Assembly (NCBI GenBank): GCA_030998015.1
Contig: JARWMV010000241.1
Span: 1,116,001-1,180,000 of the forward strand
DNA: 64,000 nucleotides
Direction: 5' to 3'
From: Ceratorhiza oryzae-sativae
Lineage: Eukaryota; Basidiomycota; Agaricomycetes; Cantharellales; Ceratobasidiaceae
The position numbers and the translations under genes are program-made. The notes under the pieces were generated by a model that was not told the origin of the DNA, searched no databases, and worked only from the letters and a program-made list of their open reading frames with translations. Below are positions 58,897 through 64,000 of the stretch, one piece after another (the first letter of the stretch is position 1; every line of letters starts with the position of its first letter).

Positions 58897-60590
58897 ATGA
58901 TATCCTTCCTGATTTCGGTTTTGCTGGTTCGCACGACGTTTGTCGCTTCTCAACAACCTATTTTGATTGATGATTCGTTCGAGTATTCACCTCAGAACCG
59001 CAACGGAATCCAGTACTTTGGATCAGCATGGTCAACGAATAATATAAACTATAATTCTCTTAGATATAATCATACTTCTCACGCAGCTAGAGCTACTGGC
59101 AATGGTTTTGTTTTCTCTTTTCGAGGTTGGTCACTTTGAGACCCATGCGTGTCCATGCTCATCCAAGAGTTCCGCAGGGAGTGTGATCTCCTGGTACGCT
59201 GACCGAGGGCGTTATAGTGGTCCGATTACTTTGCAACTCGACGATGTAACTACATCTGTCAGTAACTTTGCACCCTCGATTTGTTTCCAGAAAGAGCTTT
59301 GGAGGTCGCTGAGGCTGGACGAGGGGGATCATCAGATTGTGGTTACGAACACGGGATGTGACTTGATCGGGGTGGATCGCTTAGAGTAAGCTGGTGTTCT
59401 GTTCCACCGAATCGAACGTCGCACGAACTTCTGTTCAGGGTAACTCCAAACAGTGGAAGCAATGACATACGGCCTGTTGGTCTCGGACCGTGAGCTGACG
59501 AATAGCACACAGTGTTTTTCATCGCCAACGAGCAATTTTTTTCAGAGGCGCACTTTCGATTCCTTCGGATGCCATTATTGTGGACGATACAGATAGCTCA
59601 GTGACCTATTCGGGCTCTGGCTGGCAATCAATTGTGAGTCTTGCTGCAAACCTCCCTAGCAAACCCCCAAACGCAGTACCTGTTAATCCACCAGACCGGC
59701 GGTTATATGCAAGGTTCGGCGCGCAAGACCACGAACCCTGGTGATTCTTGCACATTTGTGTTTACCGGTCCGCAGTTTTGGTATTTCGTCAACGATGCTA
59801 GCCAAAATGCGATGGTGGAAATCAACGTGGATGGGGATAAGATGTATTCTGGAGCAAGTGATACCAACAAGGTATTGATGTCGTTCCTTTGAATCCCGGG
59901 TCCATGATAACATGGTAGCAGTTTGTGCAAAAAATGTTATGGAGGAGCCCGGCTCTGACCGACCAACAACATACTGTGACCATCAAACATGCAGGCAGTT
60001 CCGGTAGCTCGGCCAGCATCGAATTTTTCATGTATCTACCAAGGTGACCCTCTCTCTTTTGCATGACGCGCGGTACCCAGCTAACACTTCTCAAAGCGGG
60101 TCGACTAGTGTCAACAATTCCAACAACTCTGGCAATCCCACCCCTAAGCCAGCTTCTGTCGCAGCCATAGTAGGTGGATCTGTCGCTGGGATAGTTGTCC
60201 TTCTTTCACTCTGCGGCGTGCTCTTGTGGTATATTCGACGGAAGAAAAATGAGGTGACGGAACCCAAAGTTGAAATTTACCCGTTGTATCACGCCGTCCC
60301 CCTGGAGGATGCTACTACGACTCCCAGGGTGCATTCGACGCCATCCAACCATGAAAGTCCCGTGGCGGATTCGCCGCCAGCTTATCAGGTTTGCTTCAAT
60401 CGCTCGGTCAACAAACTATGTTTAACTTGTTTCCACATAGCCCTAGTTTTCTATAGGAAGCAGAACCTCTTCAGGAACTAAGTTTGCGGTATTGTAGCTA
60501 CTTGACCAGGGTACTCAAAGTATACCAGTCAACTATACGGTGCCCGGATATACTAGCCCCGGAGGTGCAGCCTTAGACGGAAATATTTAA
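58897..60590 (+). CDS. Secreted single-pass membrane protein, paralogue 1
   Basis: A signal peptide (FLISVLLVRTTFVAS) is followed by two beta-rich extracellular units. Unit 1 is QPILIDDSFEYSPQNRNGIQ...WSTNN...GNGFVFSFRG...ISWYADRG. Unit 2 is DAIIVDDTDSSVTYSGSGWQ...GGYMQGSARKTTNPGDSCTF...GPQFWYFVNDASQNA. Both have the IxDD...Y.G..W....F.F.G..xWY pattern of galactose-binding-like sandwiches (inference). A Ser/Asn-rich stalk, one TM helix (SVAAIVGGSVAGIVVLLSLC) and a basic stop-transfer RRKK precede a cytoplasmic tail. Several short introns split it; I placed the last exon at 60,499-60,590 because its PVNYTVPGYTSPGG matches paralogue 2. Ligand unknown. Confidence 0.75.
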
Positions 60591-61372
60591 CAGGAATTTG
60601 CATTACTTAGCCGAACCTGTAAGGGACATGTACCCAAGGACAGTAAACATGTGTCTATTTATTTATTTATACTCGCCTTGTTGTAGCCCACTCACTTTTT
60701 TCAAAAAGAAATATGAAAGAGATGAATTTCAATCAAACGGATGCCCTGGTGGACGAAAGTGTGGTGCAACAAAATTGGTCCCATGGTATAAGAAGGCGAG
60801 ATTCGCCTGCGTCTCGGCATGCCCTCGGGCATGATGAACTTCATTATCACTACATCGATCGGGTCTTGGGCGACCCATGCTCGTGCGCCTTGACTCTATA
60901 ACCCAAATTCGGGAGATGTGTTTGAAGTCTAGAACACAGATGACCTAATCCAATCGGGCTTATGTTAGCCATCAAGCCAAGCCTCCACCTGCCAAAGATG
61001 AAGCTCTGTTCTGCGTTCTCCACACCGGAATGCTTCTGCTACTCGGCTCTAGCAATTGCCAGTGTTCGAATGCAAGATCCCAGTTAGAAATGAATATATG
61101 CGCTAGAATAGGGTGATGAGTATGGAAAGTGACGGAGGCCAAGACAGCTACAAATCGCTTCCGCAAAGAGCTGGCGTCGATAGTTTGTGGGGTGATGTCT
61201 CGCCAATCCGGCATGGCTCGGCCAGCCCAATTCGGCCTGTTTAAATGGCCGAGACCGGGCGGGAGACTGTCTTGACAGAATCAAGCGCCCGCCCGTCAAC
61301 ATTCATAAAACCGAGATGGGTGCCTGAGAATCGCTCGGCGTTGCTTCGTTCCCTTCGCTAGGTCTTTTCACG
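60591..61372. other. Intergenic region between the two paralogues
   Basis: 782 bp with no supportable gene; it holds the 3' end of paralogue 1 and the promoter of paralogue 2. GCCGAGACCGGGCGGGAGAC and the inverted GCGCCCGCCCGTC at 61,241-61,300 form a GC-rich imperfect palindrome. Confidence 0.4.
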
Positions 61373-63045
61373 ATGAGATCGACATGGGTATTAGGTTCGT
61401 TGGTGCTGGTCGTTGGCGCGGCGGCCCAGCAGCCGATAATCATTGACGATTCGCTCGAGTACTCGCCTTCGTACCCGACCGGAATCCAGTACTTTGGCGA
61501 GAATTGGCTGACGAACAACACGCACTACAACCATCTTAGATATAACCAATCGTCTCATGCTTCTCGCAAGCCCACCGGGGATGGTTTTCTTTTCTCATTC
61601 CGAGGTAGGATCTCCATCCTGCCATGCACCCCGATGTTGACGAGGTTTGTCTGAGCAGGAAGCGCCATATCGTGGTATGCGGATCGAGGGGTGTATAATG
61701 GCCCGCTTACTCTTCAGTTGGACGGTGTTTCCACGCTGGTCAGCAACTTTGCTTCCTCGATCACGTTTCAGCAAGAGCTGTGGAAGTCGCCAACGCTCGA
61801 CGACGGGGACCATCAGCTCATTGTGACGAATAACGGCGATGATCTAATCGGGCTAGATAGTTTGTGGTAAGCCATGTTGTTTGAATCCCACAAATGCGAG
61901 ACACTAAGGTTTGTAGGATAACACCGCTCAGTGACAGCAACGATATACGATCGAGCAAACTGGGCCCGTAAGTCTTGGAGCCTGGCGCCTCGAATTTGAC
62001 TAATGATTGACTCGAATACTAGGGGGGCATCCTCGGTCCCCCCGGATGCCATACTCGTCGACGATTCAGATCCTTCCATAAGCTGTTCGGGTTCAGGTTG
62101 GGTGCTAATAGTAGGGTTTCTAACTTTTCCAAGCAACTGTTGCTCATTCGTGATCTAGCGTGGGGGTTATATGCAAAATTCGACTCGCATGACACCCAAT
62201 CCCGGTGACTCGTGCACGTTTACGTTTACAGGCACACAATTCTGGTATTTTGCCAACGACAATAGGCAAAATGCGCTAGTGAATATTGATGTGGATGGCA
62301 ACAAGATGTATTCTGGGGCGAGTGACACCAACAAGGTATGCACTCCGGTGCGATGGGGTAAAACTCGTCATTTACTCGACCTAGTTTGTCCAAAAGCTAT
62401 TGTGGGCGAGCCCTGGACTGAACTATGGCCAGCATACGGTCACGGTAACGCATGCTGGAAATTTGGGTGATATCGCGAGCGTCGAGTTTTTCATGTACCT
62501 GGCCAGGTAGGTTTTTGTCTGCTCCTGCACACTCCGACTGACGCTGAGAAGCGGCTCCGGTTCGAGTGGGAGTTCGAGTGGCGGTTCGGGTGGCGGCGGT
62601 GGCTCGGGCTCTAAATCTGTTCCACTTGGAGCGATCATTGGTGCCTCGGTGGGTGGCGCTGTCTTGCTCACTGTGCTGGGTGGTCTTTTGGTTCTCTGCG
62701 GGGCCCGTCGCAAGAGGAGCCGGCTGAGCAAGGTCGAGGAGGCACCGGGTCCGGTGTTCGAGCCGTATCCCGAGAAAGAGGGGAGGGTCGTCTCTGGACT
62801 GGACGCGTCGACGCTGAATTACAGGGAGAGTGTTGCCGAGTCGTCTGGGTACCAGGTGGGTGTCCCAAGCTCGACAGGTCCTGCCCGGGCTGAGGCTGAC
62901 GGTGTGATGCAGTCGCCACCCCCAACGGGGGGTGCCGTATCTGGAAACAGTAAGTAGCCCGCCGATTGACATGACCGCGACTGACCGCCTGGCAGCCAAC
63001 TTTACAGCGCCTGGATACGCCGGGTACCCCGAGGTGCAGGGTTGA
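61373..63045 (+). CDS. Secreted single-pass membrane protein, paralogue 2
   Basis: Same plan as the gene at 58,897: signal peptide (TWVLGSLVLVVGAAA), unit 1 (QPIIIDDSLEYSPSYPTGIQ...ENWLTNN...GDGFLFSFRG...ISWYADRG...LDGVSTLVSNFAS), unit 2 (DAILVDDSDPSISCSGSGW...GGYMQNSTRMTPNPGDSCTF...GTQFWYFANDNRQNA). A Gly/Ser stalk near 62,550-62,610, a TM helix (VPLGAIIGASVGGAVLLTVL) and a basic ARRKRSR follow. The tail ends NFTAPGYAGYPEVQG. Tandem duplication is shown by matching intron positions and motifs. The Gly/Ser stalk replaces the Asn-rich stalk of paralogue 1. Two to three exons near 61,900-62,150 are hard to place exactly. Confidence 0.75.
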
Positions 63046-63235
63046 CTACTGTATTAATACTTTTGTAATATCACGACTCGGTTGCTCAGCTAATCGATGG
63101 GATTGCGGGAAAGAGTCACGCGCCCGATAAGTCCGAGGATACGATCGCGCCGCCAAAGAAAAAAATCAGGCAGCGATGTTTGCCCTGCGCGCGTCGACCA
63201 GATTTATTGTTCCTGCCCGCATCTCCCTCCGCGCG
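63046..63235. other. Upstream region of SHMT
   Basis: 190 bp between the stop of paralogue 2 and the SHMT start codon. It serves as both the terminator region of the former and the promoter of the latter. No clear TATA box. Confidence 0.4.
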
Positions 63236-64000
63236 ATGGCCACGATCCCCACGCCGACCGACTTTGTGAGTGGGACCGGCGCCCACGACCGTGACTGACC
63301 CCGCCCAGAACAAGGACCTCTACGCCCCGCTCAGCGAGGTCGATCCCGACGTCCAGAACATCATCGACAAGGAGACATGGCGCCAGTTCTCCGGCCTCGA
63401 GCTCATCGCCTCCGAGGTACGCACTCGTCGCTGTCCCAGACCCTCGCTCACCCAGCGCAGAACCTGACCAGTCTCGCCGTCATGCAAGCCAACGGCTCGA
63501 TCCTCACCAACAAGTACTCGGAAGGTCTCCCCGGCGCACGCTATTACGGCGGCAACGAGGTCAGTCGCACCATTGCCCTCATTACGTCTACTGACCCCCG
63601 CTCCAGTATGTCGACGAGCTCGAGCGGCTCTGCCAGAAACGCGCTCTCGAGGCGTTTAATCTCGACCCTGCCGTTTGGGGCGTAAACGTCCAGCCATACT
63701 CCGGCAGCGTCAGTTGACTGATTCTCTGCTCTGTTCTCCCACTGACCACGCCCCAACGGTTTCCAATCCAGACCGCCAAGTGAGCCATGTTGTCTCGCTA
63801 TTCCATATCCCAGACTGACAATCCTACCAGCTTTGCCGCATTCACCGCGCTCATCCAGCCCCAAGACCGCATCATGGGCCTCGGCTTGCCCGATGGTGGC
63901 CACCTCACCCACGGATACTATACCGCCAAAAAGAAAATCTCCGCCTCGTCCATTTATTTCCAGTCCTTCCCCTACGGCCTCGACCCCGCTACTCAGCTCA
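63236..64000 (+). CDS. Serine hydroxymethyltransferase, 5' part
   Basis: Exons 63236-63265, 63309-63416, 63461-63559, 63607-63708, 63772-63779 and 63831 to the window end. The protein starts [10 protein letters not shown] with no presequence, so the cytosolic form is likely. Family segments: [97 protein letters not shown]. It uses pyridoxal phosphate to interconvert serine and glycine while charging tetrahydrofolate; the PLP lysine lies beyond the window. Exon 5 is only 8 nt (ACCGCCAA, encoding part of STANFAA). Confidence 0.94.

Noticed and set aside
1..64000. CRISPR arrays, bacterial operons or ribosome-binding sites
   Set aside because: The sequence is clearly eukaryotic with spliceosomal introns; no regularly spaced direct repeats were found.

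Overview
This window looks like a basidiomycete fungal genome segment. Genes are densely split by short introns (mostly 46-90 bp), CTP synthase, OSBP/Kes1, MRS2, SHMT and S1/P1 nuclease are typical fungal versions, and the transposons are fungal Ty3/gypsy chromoviruses. A Rhizoctonia-like (Ceratobasidiaceae) source is my inference from general resemblance only. All exon coordinates were worked out by hand from splice sites and reading-frame continuity.

Positions 1 to about 40,300 are a transposon graveyard. It holds fragments of several Ty3/gypsy elements, one almost complete chromovirus with both LTRs and a 5-bp target duplication (20,719-29,000), nine solo copies of a 1.3-kb LTR, two solo copies of a 0.52-kb LTR, two 143-bp hAT-type MITEs and a Tc1/mariner element. 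Nearly every coding frame carries stops, many at former CGA codons, and CpG is almost absent outside the younger LTR copies. The elements are nested. Flanking 5-mers and interrupted reading frames show that the Tc1 element and its host gypsy are now in two pieces, at 13.7-16.5 kb on plus and 30.5-32.3 kb on minus, joined only if the segment between two inverted solo LTRs is turned back.

From about 40.3 kb the base composition changes abruptly to CpG-containing single-copy sequence. In order: an oxysterol-binding protein (minus), a small protein with one dsRNA-binding motif (minus), a secreted S1/P1 nuclease (plus), CTP synthase (minus), a 2.8-kb stretch without a gene I can support, a nucleotidyltransferase-like hypothetical protein (minus) divergent from the mitochondrial magnesium channel MRS2 (plus), a 4.6-kb gene-poor stretch, two tandem paralogues encoding secreted single-pass membrane proteins (plus), and the 5' part of serine hydroxymethyltransferase (plus), which runs off the window.

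The genes do not form one pathway. They are housekeeping and surface functions next to a silenced repeat block. A short unclassified repeat seen at the edge of the block (39,770) and again at 58,614 gives a mutated and an unmutated copy for comparison.
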